A DNA stretch of 64,000 nucleotides from Streptomyces sp. NBC_01283 (lineage in GTDB: Bacteria; Actinomycetota; Actinomycetes; Streptomycetales; Streptomycetaceae). The stretch lies in contig NZ_CP108430.1 in assembly GCF_041435335.1 (NCBI RefSeq), positions 3,268,501-3,332,500 on the forward strand, given 5' to 3'. The notes below the pieces were generated by a model. That model ran no database searches, was not told where the DNA came from, and saw only the letters and a program-made list of their open reading frames with translations. This document shows, piece by piece, positions 8,136-17,503 of this stretch. Position 1 is the first letter of the stretch. Each line of letters opens with the position of its first letter. Position numbers and translations under genes: made by a program.

Positions 8136-8792
8136 ATGAGCACCCCCACCGAAGAAACCCCCGCCCCCGCACCCACCCCCGCAAAGCCCCGCCACACCGC
8201 CCGCATAGCAGCAGCCGCCACGCTGACCGTCGCCCTCGGCATCGGGCTCATCGCCTGCGGTCAGGGCTCCGGCGGCCCCGCGCCCGACGTCAAGGTCGAC
8301 AACGCCACCGCCGCACCGGCGGCCGACCCGCACGCCCCGCTGGGCAAGTCCCGGCCGACGGGCCTGCGCATTCCGGCGGCCGATGTCGACGCGAAGTCGA
8401 TGCTCGACCTCGGCGTGGGCGCGGACGACGCGCTGGAGGTGCCGCCCGTGGACAAGGCGGACGAGCCCGGCTGGTGGACCGGGGGTGTCACTCCCGGGCA
8501 GAAGGGGGCGGCCGTCCTGGTCGCGCACTACGACACGGCGCGGGGGCCCGCGCTGATGAAGAACGTGGCGAAGGTGAGAATGGGGGACGAGATCGAGGTG
8601 CCGCGAGCGGACGGGAGTACCGCGACGTTCAAGGTGCGCGAGATTGAACAGGTGGACAAAAAGAACTTCCCCACCCATAAGGTGTATGGGGCGACCGATC
8701 GTCCCGAGCTGCGCCTGCTGACCTGTGGCGGGCCCATCAAGGACGGTCACCGCACCGACAACATCATTCTCTACGCCGACCTCGCGCCGTAG
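8136..8792 (+). CDS. Class F sortase
   Basis: A 218-residue sortase with an N-terminal membrane anchor (about residues 22-41). The catalytic residues are visible: His131 in VAHYDTARGP, Cys197 in LLTCGGP and Arg206 in GHRTDN. This layout is that of actinobacterial class F enzymes. Sortases cleave a sorting signal and join surface proteins to acceptors such as peptidoglycan. Class F substrates are poorly defined. The anchor ends in IACGQGSGG, so a lipobox-like cysteine is also present. The neighbouring small exported protein is the obvious candidate partner. Confidence 0.9.
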   Translation: MSTPTEETPAPAPTPAKPRHTARIAAAATLTVALGIGLIACGQGSGGPAPDVKVDNATAAPAADPHAPLGKSRPTGLRIPAADVDAKSMLDLGVGADDALEVPPVDKADEPGWWTGGVTPGQKGAAVLVAHYDTARGPALMKNVAKVRMGDEIEVPRADGSTATFKVREIEQVDKKNFPTHKVYGATDRPELRLLTCGGPIKDGHRTDNIILYADLAP

Positions 8793-8894
8793 CCGGACCC
8801 GGGCAACGGGACCCGGACCCTGCGGCGCCGCAACCGAACCTCGCGCCGCAGCCGAGCAGCCACCCGGGCCGCTCCACCGGCAGGCAGGAGTGCA

Positions 8895-9647
8895 GTGCAC
8901 CGGAGCCGTCTCGCGCTCGCCGCGGTCGTCGTGCTGCCCGCCGTCCTGCTGGCGGGCGGCTGTGGCGACCCGGGCGGCCTGCGCGGCGCGGGATCCACTC
9001 CCCCCGCCGAGGCCCCCACGCGCCTGTGGCCGAAGCTGCCGCCCCCGTCGGCGCCCGCCGAGGACTACGGCACGATAGAGAGCGTGCCGGTCAAGGGCGT
9101 GGACGTACCGGGCGGAGACCTGCACAAGGTGAATCCGGTGACCGTCGTCAAGACCGACTTCGACAAGAACCCGGGGATGTACGACCGTTCGGACGCGGTC
9201 TACAAGCAGACGGCCGCGCAGCTGGCCAAGTGCGGCACCGCGCACGCCGACGACGAGTGCCCCGTCCTGAACGCCTACTACCGCGACCTCACCGGCGACG
9301 GCGAGGACGACCTCATCGTCGGCATCCGGCTGGCCAAGGGGCACGCCGAGAATCTCGACATACGCGCCTACGCCGTGGAGAAGCGGCAGCTGACGCAGAT
9401 CATGGAGATGGGGGACGCGGTGCTCGGTGTCGAGCTGGCCGGTCATGAGGTGATCGTCCGCGCCGTGTCCGGCATGGCGGGGTACGAGTACCGCACCGTC
9501 TGGTCCTGGGACTCCCACCAGAAGTCCATGCTGCCGACGACCGACGAGATCGTGCGCTCCCCGAACGCGCCCAAGAGGAAGCCGTCCCGCAAGCCCGAGC
9601 CGGCCGCGAGCGCCCGCCCGCTGCCCTCCGCGAGCTCCGGCCGATGA
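8895..9647 (+). CDS. Lipoprotein coupled to a histidine kinase
   Basis: A 250-residue protein starting at GTG after AGGAG. It has a signal peptide with lipobox LAGGC (cysteine about residue 23), so it should be anchored on the outer face of the membrane. The mature part has a central conserved region with DLTGDGEDDLIVGI, which resembles a calcium-loop-like Asp-rich turn, and a Pro/Ser-rich tail. Its last codons overlap the kinase start (ATGA), suggesting that it modulates that sensor. Lipoprotein CseA plays such a role for CseC in Streptomyces, but this is analogy only. Confidence 0.75.
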   Translation: MHRSRLALAAVVVLPAVLLAGGCGDPGGLRGAGSTPPAEAPTRLWPKLPPPSAPAEDYGTIESVPVKGVDVPGGDLHKVNPVTVVKTDFDKNPGMYDRSDAVYKQTAAQLAKCGTAHADDECPVLNAYYRDLTGDGEDDLIVGIRLAKGHAENLDIRAYAVEKRQLTQIMEMGDAVLGVELAGHEVIVRAVSGMAGYEYRTVWSWDSHQKSMLPTTDEIVRSPNAPKRKPSRKPEPAASARPLPSASSGR

Positions 9648-10945
9648 GCCACCGGCTGCCGCGCGGGCCGCGGCTCCCCGCCTGGACGGCGACGCTGACC
9701 TGGAAGGCCGCGGTCTTCATCACCGTCATGTGCTGCGCGCTCGCCGCGCTGCTCGGCGCGCTCGTGCATGTCTCGGTGACCAACCAGACCGTGGGCCAGG
9801 CCCGCGAGCATGCCCTCGCCCGGCTGGACGACGCGACCGAGGCGTTCGAGGCGGGCGACGACCTCGGTCCCGGCGCGGGCGTCGATCCGCCGGGCCTCCC
9901 CGCGCAGCTGCGGAAGCTCGCCACGGGCGGGGAGCGCGGGACGATGGTCGACGCGCGGGACTCCCGGCCGACGATGTGGGCCGCGGGGCCCGCCACGGAC
10001 CGGCGTGCCGTCGCCGTGCAGGTCGATTACGCCCAGGGGGCCCGCACCATCGACGGGCTCGACCGCGCGATCCTCGGCTCGTCGGCGCTCGCGATCGGGG
10101 CGACGCTGCTGGTCGGGGCGTTCGCCGTGACGCGCGTGACACGGCGCCTGCACCAGACGGCGACGGTGGCCCGCCGGATCAGCGCGGGTGACCTCGACGC
10201 CCGTGTGAACGACCCGCGCACCCGCGAGCCGTCGCGCCGCCAGGACGAGGTGGCGGCGGTCTCCGGAGCGCTCGACACGATGGCGTCCTCGATGCAGGGC
10301 AAGCTGCAGAGCGAGCAGCGGTTCACCGCGGACGTGGCGCACGAGCTGCGCACGCCGCTGACCGGTCTGCACGCGGCGGCCGAGCTGCTGCCGCCGGGCC
10401 GCCCCACGGAGCTGGTGCGCGACCGGGTGGCCGCGCTGCGGACCCTCACCGAGGACCTCCTGGAGATCTCCCGGCTCGACGCGAAGAGCGAGCGCGTGGA
10501 CCTGGACGACCACCATCTCGCCCCACTGGCCGAGCGTGCCGTGCGGGGTTCGGCGGTCGCCGCCGAGCTGGTCGTCGTACGCGATGTCTGCGTGGTGACC
10601 GACCGGCGGCGCCTGGAGCGGGTGCTCGGGAACCTCATCGCCAACGCGGCCAAGCACGGCAGGCCGCCGATCGTGGTGACCGTCGACGGGCCGGTGGTCT
10701 CGGTGCGCGACCACGGCGACGGATACCCGGATTACCTGGTGGAACACGGCCCGCAGCGGTTCCGCACGGAGGGGACGTCGCGGGGCCACGGGCTCGGCCT
10801 GACCATCGCGTTGGGCCAGACGGCGGTGCTCGGCGCGCGGCTCACGTTCGCGAACGCGGCGGGCGGCGGGGCGGTCGCGACGCTGGCGCTGCCGTACGAG
10901 GAGTCCGCGGACGACTGCGCCAGGGGCGCCGACGGGGCGGCTTGA
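9644..10945 (+). CDS. Sensor histidine kinase (no adjacent response regulator)
   Basis: A 433-residue membrane kinase. It has helices at about residues 20-46 and 143-165 flanking an extracytoplasmic domain of about 95 residues. HAMP follows, then the HisKA motif FTADVAHELRTPL with His233. The ATPase part has NLIANAAKHG (N box), VRDHGDGYP (G1) and GHGLGLTIA (G2). No response regulator gene is next to it, so its partner must lie elsewhere. The upstream overlapping lipoprotein is probably part of the signalling unit. Confidence 0.9.
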   Translation: MSHRLPRGPRLPAWTATLTWKAAVFITVMCCALAALLGALVHVSVTNQTVGQAREHALARLDDATEAFEAGDDLGPGAGVDPPGLPAQLRKLATGGERGTMVDARDSRPTMWAAGPATDRRAVAVQVDYAQGARTIDGLDRAILGSSALAIGATLLVGAFAVTRVTRRLHQTATVARRISAGDLDARVNDPRTREPSRRQDEVAAVSGALDTMASSMQGKLQSEQRFTADVAHELRTPLTGLHAAAELLPPGRPTELVRDRVAALRTLTEDLLEISRLDAKSERVDLDDHHLAPLAERAVRGSAVAAELVVVRDVCVVTDRRRLERVLGNLIANAAKHGRPPIVVTVDGPVVSVRDHGDGYPDYLVEHGPQRFRTEGTSRGHGLGLTIALGQTAVLGARLTFANAAGGGAVATLALPYEESADDCARGADGAA

Positions 10946-11075
10946 CGGGCGGTTTGACGCCGCGTGACCTTTTGCGCGCTCAGCATGCCGATTTTACTGT
11001 GAATCGCGGCCTATGACCCGAATTCCAGGGGGTCGAGGGCTGCGTCGCATCCGCCCTTTCCCCAGAGGAGACCCC

Positions 11076-11435
11076 ATGTCCCTTCGGCCCACCGCTCTCA
11101 GCACCCGGCTCGGCATACTCGCCGCAGGCGGTGCGCTCGCCGCCCTCACCCTCAGCGGCCCCGCCTTCGCGGCCGACGACGCCAACAGCGTGAACCCGCG
11201 CATCTACAAGGGCCGCGTGACCGCCAAGAGCGGGCTGCTGCTGCGCACCGCCCCCACCCGGGGCAGCAGGGTGATCCGCAGCGTGCCGTACGGCAGGGTC
11301 GTCTCCATCTACTGCAAGACGACGGGCGACCACGTGGCGGGCAACAACCGCTGGTACCTGCTCACCAACGGCACCTGGGCGTGGGGTGCCGCGCACTACA
11401 TCTCCAACATCGGGCCCGCCCCGCGCTGGTGCTGA
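11076..11435 (+). CDS. Secreted bacterial SH3-like domain protein
   Basis: A 119-residue protein with a clear signal peptide (LGILAAGGALAALTLSGPAF, cleavage after AFAA). One SH3-like domain follows, with the usual LLLRTAPTRGSRVIRSVPYG pattern. Such domains bind peptidoglycan or cell-wall peptides. The ATG at 11076 is preferred because AGAGGAG precedes it; the longer frame from 11013 has no site. It is probably monocistronic, between the kinase and the FtsW-type gene. Confidence 0.75.
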   Translation: MSLRPTALSTRLGILAAGGALAALTLSGPAFAADDANSVNPRIYKGRVTAKSGLLLRTAPTRGSRVIRSVPYGRVVSIYCKTTGDHVAGNNRWYLLTNGTWAWGAAHYISNIGPAPRWC

Positions 11436-11498
11436 CGCACCACCACCGCACGGTGACATAAGCGGACATCGACGCCTATCGCTTGCTACGTTCCGGGC

Positions 11499-12863
11499 AT
11501 GACCGGAACAGCAGCGGCGCCCCCGTCCGTACCCGCTGTTCGCGTGCCCCGGCGCCGTGGCACCGAAGCCGCCCTGATCGTCGTGGCCGTCCTGCTCTCG
11601 GTCTACGGCTACTGCGACGTCGGCCTCGCCAAGAACGGCACCGTCCCGCCCGGCGCCGCCGGTTACGGCGCCGGGCTCGGCGTGCTCGCGCTCCTGGCCC
11701 ATCTCGCGGTCCGCTTCCGCGCGCCCTACGCCGATCCGCTGCTCCTGCCGATCGCCGTGCTCCTCAACGGCCTGGGCCTCGTCCTGATCTACCGGCTCGA
11801 CCTGGAGACCCCGGGCGACGAGGCGGCGCCCACACAACTCGTCTGGTCCACCGTCGGCGTGGCTCTCTTCATCGCCGTCGTGGTCCTCCTGCGCGACCAC
11901 CGGGTGCTCCAGCGGTACGCGTACATCTGTGTCGTCGCGGCGCTGGTCCTGATGATCGTGCCGATCTTCTTCCCCGCCGTGAACGGCGCCCGGATCTGGA
12001 TCAGGGTCGGCGGATTCTCCATCCAGCCCGGCGAGTTCGCGAAGATCCTGCTCGCGATCTTCTTCGCCAGCTATCTCTCCGCCAACCGCAACGCCCTCGC
12101 CTACACCGGCCGTACGGTATGGAAGCTGACGAAGCTCCAGCTGCCGACCGGCCGTGTGCTCGGCCCGATCGTCGCGATCTGGCTCCTGAGCGTCGGGGTC
12201 CTCGTCCTGGAACGGGACCTCGGCACCTCGCTGCTCTTCTTCGGCCTCTTCGTGGTCCTGCTGTACGTCGCCACCGGACGCACCGGCTGGATCGCGGTCG
12301 GCCTGGTGCTGGCCGGGGTCGGGGCGTTCGTGGTCGGCTCGCTCGAACCCCATGTGCACGGCCGGGTCGAGGACTGGCTGCACCCCTTCGCCTCCATCGA
12401 CGCGGGCGACGGGCCGAACCAACTGGCCCAGTCCCTCTTCGCGTTCGCGGCGGGCGGGATGCTCGGCACCGGGCTCGGGCTCGGGCACTCCATCCTCATC
12501 GGCTTCGCCGCCAAGTCCGACTTCATCCTGGCCACGGCGGGCGAGGAGCTGGGCCTGGCCGGGCTCGCCGCGATCTTCCTGCTGTACGCGCTCCTGGTGG
12601 AGCGCGGCTACCGGGCAGGGCTCGCGCTGCGGGACTCCTTCGGGCGGCTCCTCGCGGTGGGGCTCGCCTCGATCGTCGCGCTGCAGGTGTTCGTGATCGC
12701 GGGCGGGGTGACCGGGCTGATTCCGCTGACCGGCATGGCGATGCCTTTCCTGGCGCAGGGCGGATCGTCCGTCGTCACCAACTGGATCATCGTGGCGCTG
12801 CTCATCCGGGTCAGCGACTCGGCGCGCAGCCAGCCGGTGGGGCCCGTCGGGGAGGACGCGTGA
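11499..12863 (+). CDS. SEDS-family peptidoglycan polymerase (FtsW/RodA/SpoVE type)
   Basis: A 454-residue protein with about ten membrane helices. Typical SEDS features include GGFSIQPGEFAKI (about residue 167), the long WLHPFASIDAG loop, and QSLFAFAAGGMLGTGLGLG and AATAGEELG-like segments near residue 345. SEDS proteins polymerise lipid II glycan strands and work with a class B penicillin-binding protein, which is encoded immediately downstream with overlapping codons (GTGA). Streptomyces has several such pairs. The primary division ftsW lies in the dcw cluster, so this is one of the extra pairs. Confidence 0.93.
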   Translation: MTGTAAAPPSVPAVRVPRRRGTEAALIVVAVLLSVYGYCDVGLAKNGTVPPGAAGYGAGLGVLALLAHLAVRFRAPYADPLLLPIAVLLNGLGLVLIYRLDLETPGDEAAPTQLVWSTVGVALFIAVVVLLRDHRVLQRYAYICVVAALVLMIVPIFFPAVNGARIWIRVGGFSIQPGEFAKILLAIFFASYLSANRNALAYTGRTVWKLTKLQLPTGRVLGPIVAIWLLSVGVLVLERDLGTSLLFFGLFVVLLYVATGRTGWIAVGLVLAGVGAFVVGSLEPHVHGRVEDWLHPFASIDAGDGPNQLAQSLFAFAAGGMLGTGLGLGHSILIGFAAKSDFILATAGEELGLAGLAAIFLLYALLVERGYRAGLALRDSFGRLLAVGLASIVALQVFVIAGGVTGLIPLTGMAMPFLAQGGSSVVTNWIIVALLIRVSDSARSQPVGPVGEDA

Positions 12864-14320
12864 CCAGGTACATCCGGCATGCCGCCGCGTTCTGCGCGCT
12901 GCTCCTGATCGCCCTGCTGGTGAACGCGACCCGCGTCCAGGTCGTCCAGTCCGAGTCCTTCGACAAGAACTCCGCCAACCGCCGCCAGGCCATCGCCCGC
13001 TTCGGCCAGCCGCGCGGCGACATCATGGTCGACGGCCGCGCGGTCACCGGCTCCAAGGACACCGGGGAGCAGCTCCGCTACGAACGGACGTACCTGCACG
13101 GCCCGTTGTACGCCCCGGTGACCGGGTACGCCTCGCAGGTCTACGGCACGACCCTCCTGGAGAGCGCCGAGGACGACATCCTCTCCGGCACCGATCCGAT
13201 GCTCGCGCCGCTCCCCCTGTGGAACGACATCAGCCGGGCGCAGAACCCCGGCGGCATGGTGCGCACCACCGTGAGGGCGGCGGCGCAGCAGGCCGCGTAC
13301 GCCGGGCTCGGCGGCAAGAAGGGCGCGGTGGCCGCGATCGAGCCGTCCACCGGGAAGGTCCTCGCCCTGGTCAGCACGCCCTCGTACGATCCCGAGCGGC
13401 TCTCCGGTACCAATGGGTCGGTGGCCAGGTCCTGGGCGGCGCTGAACGGCGACCCCGACAAGCCGATGCTGAACCGGGCGATCCGCCAGACGTACCCGCC
13501 CGGTTCGACGTTCAAGGTGGTGACGGCGGCCGCCGCGCTGGACGCCGGCACGGTCACCGACCTGGACGCGGCCACCAAGTCACCCAACCCCTACACGCTG
13601 CCCGGCACGAGCACGGAGCTGACGAACGAGGTCGACGGCTGTACGAACGCGACCCTCCGCTACGCCTTCGAGTGGTCCTGCAACACGGTCTTCGCCAAGC
13701 TGGGCGCGGACACCGGTCTGAACGACATGCTGGGCACGGCACGGAACTTCGGCTTCAACGACGGCGGCCTGAAGATCCCGTCGTCGGTGGCGGCGAGCAA
13801 CTTCGACACGTCGATGGACAAGGCACAGCTCGCGCTCTCCTCCATCGGGCAGTTCAACACCCGGGCGACACCCCTGCAGATGGCGATGGTCTCGGCGGCG
13901 GTGGCCAACGGCGGCTCCGTGGAGGCACCGCACCTGGTGGACGAGACCACCACCGACGACGGCGACGTGGTGCGGAACACCGGCAACGAGTCCCTCCACC
14001 AGGCGATGAACCCGGCCACGGCGATGCAGCTGCGGGAGATGATGACCGACGTCGTCGAGGAGGGCACCGGCTCCAACGCGGCGATCCCCGGCGCGACGGT
14101 GGGCGGCAAGACGGGCACGGCCCAGCACGGCATCGACAACTCCGGAACGCCGTACGCCTGGTTCATCTCCTGGGCCCAGAAGTCCGGCGAGGCACAGCCC
14201 TCGGTCGCGGTGGCGGTGGTGGTCGAGGACGCGTCGGCGGACCGGGGGGACATCAGCGGCGGCGGCAGCGCGGCGCCGATCGCGAAGGCGGTGATGGAGG
14301 CGGTGCTCGCCGGCCCCTGA
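12860..14320 (+). CDS. Class B penicillin-binding protein (transpeptidase)
   Basis: A 486-residue protein starting at a GTG that overlaps the SEDS gene stop, with GGAGG nine bases upstream. It has one N-terminal membrane helix (residues 10-26) and a PBP dimer domain. The transpeptidase part has SxxK at Ser216 (PPGSTFKV), SxN at Ser273 (WSCNTVF) and KTG at Lys417 (GGKTGTAQ). It cross-links peptidoglycan made by the upstream SEDS enzyme. It is short compared with FtsI and closer to the PbpA type of actinobacteria. Confidence 0.95.
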   Translation: MTRYIRHAAAFCALLLIALLVNATRVQVVQSESFDKNSANRRQAIARFGQPRGDIMVDGRAVTGSKDTGEQLRYERTYLHGPLYAPVTGYASQVYGTTLLESAEDDILSGTDPMLAPLPLWNDISRAQNPGGMVRTTVRAAAQQAAYAGLGGKKGAVAAIEPSTGKVLALVSTPSYDPERLSGTNGSVARSWAALNGDPDKPMLNRAIRQTYPPGSTFKVVTAAAALDAGTVTDLDAATKSPNPYTLPGTSTELTNEVDGCTNATLRYAFEWSCNTVFAKLGADTGLNDMLGTARNFGFNDGGLKIPSSVAASNFDTSMDKAQLALSSIGQFNTRATPLQMAMVSAAVANGGSVEAPHLVDETTTDDGDVVRNTGNESLHQAMNPATAMQLREMMTDVVEEGTGSNAAIPGATVGGKTGTAQHGIDNSGTPYAWFISWAQKSGEAQPSVAVAVVVEDASADRGDISGGGSAAPIAKAVMEAVLAGP

Positions 14321-14462
14321 GCCCGATGAGCGGCCCGGCGGCGTCACCGGGCCCCCGGCAGCGCCTCCCTGCGCAGCAGCCAGGCCTCCGGCACCGCACC
14401 GACCCCCGTGCGGGCCCGAGGTCATGGGGTCATGCTGCCGCCCCGGGCCGGGACGTGCGGCC

Positions 14463-15581
14463 CTAATTTCCGTCGGCTGTCCGGCCACCCGCGGCGATCA
14501 TGTCCTCGACCTCCGCCACGCGCTCGTACTCCTCGGCCGCGAAGCGTTCCGCGTCCAGCTTCTCGGCGATCTCCTCGTCCTGCGCCATCAGCTGGTCGAG
14601 GTTGGCGTTGCCCATCTCGAAGACGCCCATGTCGACGTACGCCTCCTGCAGGCGCTTGCCCCACAGGCCGATGTCCTTGACGCACGGCACGATGCGACTG
14701 AAGAGCAGCTGCCGGAAGAGGGCGAGGAACTCGGAGTTCTCGGTGTACTCCTCGGCCTCCGCCTTCGGGATCCCGAAGTTCTCCAGGACCTCGACGCCGC
14801 GCAGCCGGTCGCGCATCAAGTAGCAGCCCTCGATGACGAATTCCTCGCGCTCGCGCAGTTCCGCGTCGGAGAGCTGTTTGTAGTAGTCGCGCAGGGCCAT
14901 GCGGCCGAAGGCCACGTGCCGGGCCTCGTCCTGCATGACGTACGCGAGGATCTGCTTCGGCAGCGGCTTGTCCGTCGTGTCGCGGATCATGCCGAACGCG
15001 GCGAGCGCGAGGCCCTCGATGAGGACCTGCATGCCGAGATAGGGCATGTCCCAGCGGGAGTCGCGCAGGGTGTCGCCGAGCAGGGACCGAAGGTTGTCGT
15101 TGATCGGGTAGAGCATGCCGATCTTGTCGTGCAGGAAGCGGCCGTAGACCTCCGCGTGCCGCGCCTCGTCCATGGTCTGGGTCGCCGAGTAGAACTTCGC
15201 GTCCAGGTCGGGGACGGATTCCACGATGCGTGCCGCACACACCATCGCGCCCTGCTCGCCGTGCAGGAACTGGCTGAACTGCCAGGAGGCATAGTGCTTG
15301 CGCAGCTCGCCCTTGTCCCGGTCGGTCATCTTCGCCCAGTGCCGGGTGCCGTAGAGCGACATGGACTCGTCGGGGGTGCCCAGGGGGTCGTACGGATCGA
15401 CCTCCAGATCCCAGGCGATGCGCTTGGCGCCGTCCCACTGCTTGTCCTTGCCCTTCTGGTAGAGGGCGAGCAGCCGGGCGCGGCCCTCGTCGTACTCCCA
15501 GCTGAAGCGGGCCGCGCCGTTCGCCGGTATCTGCCAGATGTTTCCGTCCGGTGCGTGGGTGTACAGCTCATGCGTGGACAC
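14463..15581 (-). CDS. Ferritin-like di-iron protein
   Basis: A 372-residue protein rich in helices. The motifs HGEQGAMVCAARIVE, ATQTMDEARHAEVY and YVMQDEARHVAFG give two Glu...ExxH pairs, the ligand set of ferritin-like di-iron enzymes. The substrate is unknown. It is divergent from an AurF-like gene with 185 bases between starts. Two di-iron proteins back to back suggest a shared oxidation or stress role. I have no direct evidence for a pathway. Confidence 0.8.
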   Translation of the reverse strand: MSTHELYTHAPDGNIWQIPANGAARFSWEYDEGRARLLALYQKGKDKQWDGAKRIAWDLEVDPYDPLGTPDESMSLYGTRHWAKMTDRDKGELRKHYASWQFSQFLHGEQGAMVCAARIVESVPDLDAKFYSATQTMDEARHAEVYGRFLHDKIGMLYPINDNLRSLLGDTLRDSRWDMPYLGMQVLIEGLALAAFGMIRDTTDKPLPKQILAYVMQDEARHVAFGRMALRDYYKQLSDAELREREEFVIEGCYLMRDRLRGVEVLENFGIPKAEAEEYTENSEFLALFRQLLFSRIVPCVKDIGLWGKRLQEAYVDMGVFEMGNANLDQLMAQDEEIAEKLDAERFAAEEYERVAEVEDMIAAGGRTADGN

Positions 15582-15766
15582 TGACGGCTCCTAAGAATTG
15601 GCCTAGGTCTCTCCGTAATCGCCTCGAACTGCCGGTAGTTGGCAGGCTCACACGTTCGTAGACGCGGGGTCAACAAGTCGTGCGCAAGGGATTGACGCCC
15701 TTGCTGACAGGCAGTCTCATAAGTCGTGACCGCCGGTAACTCTGACGACGAGGCAGGGGCAGAGTC

Positions 15767-16705
15767 ATGACGACCATCACGGAGGACGCGGCGATCGAAG
15801 GGCTGCGGGACGCCCTCGGGCTGCTGAAGGACCGGGAGCAGGTGGCCGAGCGGCTGCTCGATTCCTCCGCCAAGCACTCCTTCGATCCCGACAAGGAGCT
15901 GGACTGGGAGGCACCCTTCGAGGAGGGCAAGTGGTTCTGGCCCCCGGAGCTGGTCTCCCTGTACGGCACGCCGATGTGGCGGCGGATGAGCGAGGAGCAG
16001 CGCATCGCGCTCTCCCAGCACGAGGCCGCCGCGCTCGCGTCGCTGGGCATCTGGTTCGAACTGATCCTGATGCAGCTGCTCGTACGGCACATCTATGACA
16101 AGCCGGCGACGAGCGCGCATGTGCGCTATGCCCTCACCGAGATCGAGGACGAGTGCCGGCACTCGAAGATGTTCGCGCGCCTCATCTCGCGCGGTGACAC
16201 CCCGTACTACCCGGTCAGCGCCGTGCACCGGAACCTGGGCCGCCTCTTCAAGACCATCTCGACGACGCCCGGTTCGTTCACGGCGACGCTGCTCGGCGAG
16301 GAGATCCTCGACTGGATGCAGCGCCTGACGTTCCCGGACGAGCGGGTCCAGACCCTCGTGCGCGGCGTCACGCGGATCCACGTCGTGGAGGAGGCGCGCC
16401 ATGTGCGGTACGCCCGTGAGGAGCTGCGCCGCCAGATGGTGACCGCCCCGCGCTGGTCCCAGGAGTTCACCCGCCTCACCTCGGGTGAGTTCGCCCGCGT
16501 CTTCTCCATCGCCTTCATCAACCCCGACGTCTACACGAACGTCGGCCTGGACAAGCGCGAGGCCATGGCGCAGGTCAGGGCGAGCGCCCACCGCCGCGAG
16601 ATCATGCAGACGGGAGCCAAGCGCCTGACGGACTTCCTGGACGACATCGGGGTGCTGCGGGGTGCCGGACGGCGGCTGTGGAAGAGCTCGGGTCTGCTGG
16701 CGTAG
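15767..16705 (+). CDS. AurF-like di-iron oxygenase
   Basis: A 312-residue all-helical protein with Glu and ExxH ligand motifs: SQHEAAALASLG, EIEDECRHSKMF and HVVEEARHVRYAREEL. These match the AurF family of N-oxygenases, whose founding member converts p-aminobenzoate to p-nitrobenzoate. Many actinobacterial homologues outside biosynthetic clusters have no known substrate. The gene reads away from the ferritin-like gene and is followed by a TetR regulator that could control it. Confidence 0.82.
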   Translation: MTTITEDAAIEGLRDALGLLKDREQVAERLLDSSAKHSFDPDKELDWEAPFEEGKWFWPPELVSLYGTPMWRRMSEEQRIALSQHEAAALASLGIWFELILMQLLVRHIYDKPATSAHVRYALTEIEDECRHSKMFARLISRGDTPYYPVSAVHRNLGRLFKTISTTPGSFTATLLGEEILDWMQRLTFPDERVQTLVRGVTRIHVVEEARHVRYAREELRRQMVTAPRWSQEFTRLTSGEFARVFSIAFINPDVYTNVGLDKREAMAQVRASAHRREIMQTGAKRLTDFLDDIGVLRGAGRRLWKSSGLLA

Positions 16706-16764
16706 CGAAGAGGGTACGCGGGGTTCCGGGGCGCTTGTTCGAAAGGGCGGTTACGCTGCGAGGC

Positions 16765-17493
16765 ATGACCTCGCCTGCTCCCACCCGCGCGTACCGGCGC
16801 CTCAGTGTCGAAGAGCGGCAGCGGCAGCTCAAAGAGGCCGCCCTGTCCCTCTTCGCGGTGCGCGCACCCGACGAGGTCTCCCTCGACGACGTCGCGGAGG
16901 CGGCCGGGGTCTCCCGGCCGCTCGTCTACCGCTACTTCCCGGGCGGCAAGCAGCAGTTGTACGAGGCCGCACTGCGGTCCGCCGCCGACGAGCTGGAGCA
17001 GTGCTTCGCCGAGCCGCCCGAGGGTCCGCTCACCCAGCGTCTCGCCAACGCCCTCGACCGCTACCTCGCCTTCGTCGACCAGCACGACGCGGGGTTCAGC
17101 GCGCTGCTCCAGGGCGGCAGCGTCGTGGAGACCTCACGCACCACCGCCATAGTGGACGAGGTGCGCAGGACGGCCGCCGAGCACATACTCGCCCACCTGG
17201 AGGTCGCGGGCGCCACGGGCCCACGGCTGCGGATGACCGTGCGGATGTGGATCACCTCCGTCGAGGCGGCGTCCCTGATCTGGCTGGACGAGGAGAAGCA
17301 GCCGCCGCTTGACGAGCTGCGGGACTGGCTGGTCGAGCAGTTCATGGCGGTCCTGGTGGCCTCGGCGGGCCGCGACCCGCAGTCCGCGGAGGCGGTACGG
17401 GGCGCGCTGGCCATGGAGACGCCCGACGGCCCCGCGGGCTCGCTCGCCCGGCGGGTGCTGCCCGTGGTGAGCGACGCGGCGCACCTCCTGTGA
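16765..17493 (+). CDS. TetR-family transcriptional regulator
   Basis: A 242-residue regulator. The N-terminal HTH is clear: ALSLFAVRAPDEVSLDDVAE then AAGVSRPLVYRYFPGGKQQL. The C-terminal ligand domain is helical with no identifiable ligand. The start at 16765 is chosen because the HTH begins normally from there; the frame is open further upstream to 16678 but would overlap the AurF-like gene. There is no strong ribosome binding site, so translation may be nearly leaderless. Likely targets are its neighbours, the di-iron pair. Confidence 0.85.
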   Translation: MTSPAPTRAYRRLSVEERQRQLKEAALSLFAVRAPDEVSLDDVAEAAGVSRPLVYRYFPGGKQQLYEAALRSAADELEQCFAEPPEGPLTQRLANALDRYLAFVDQHDAGFSALLQGGSVVETSRTTAIVDEVRRTAAEHILAHLEVAGATGPRLRMTVRMWITSVEAASLIWLDEEKQPPLDELRDWLVEQFMAVLVASAGRDPQSAEAVRGALAMETPDGPAGSLARRVLPVVSDAAHLL

Positions 17494-17503
17494 CACTGGC
17501 CGG

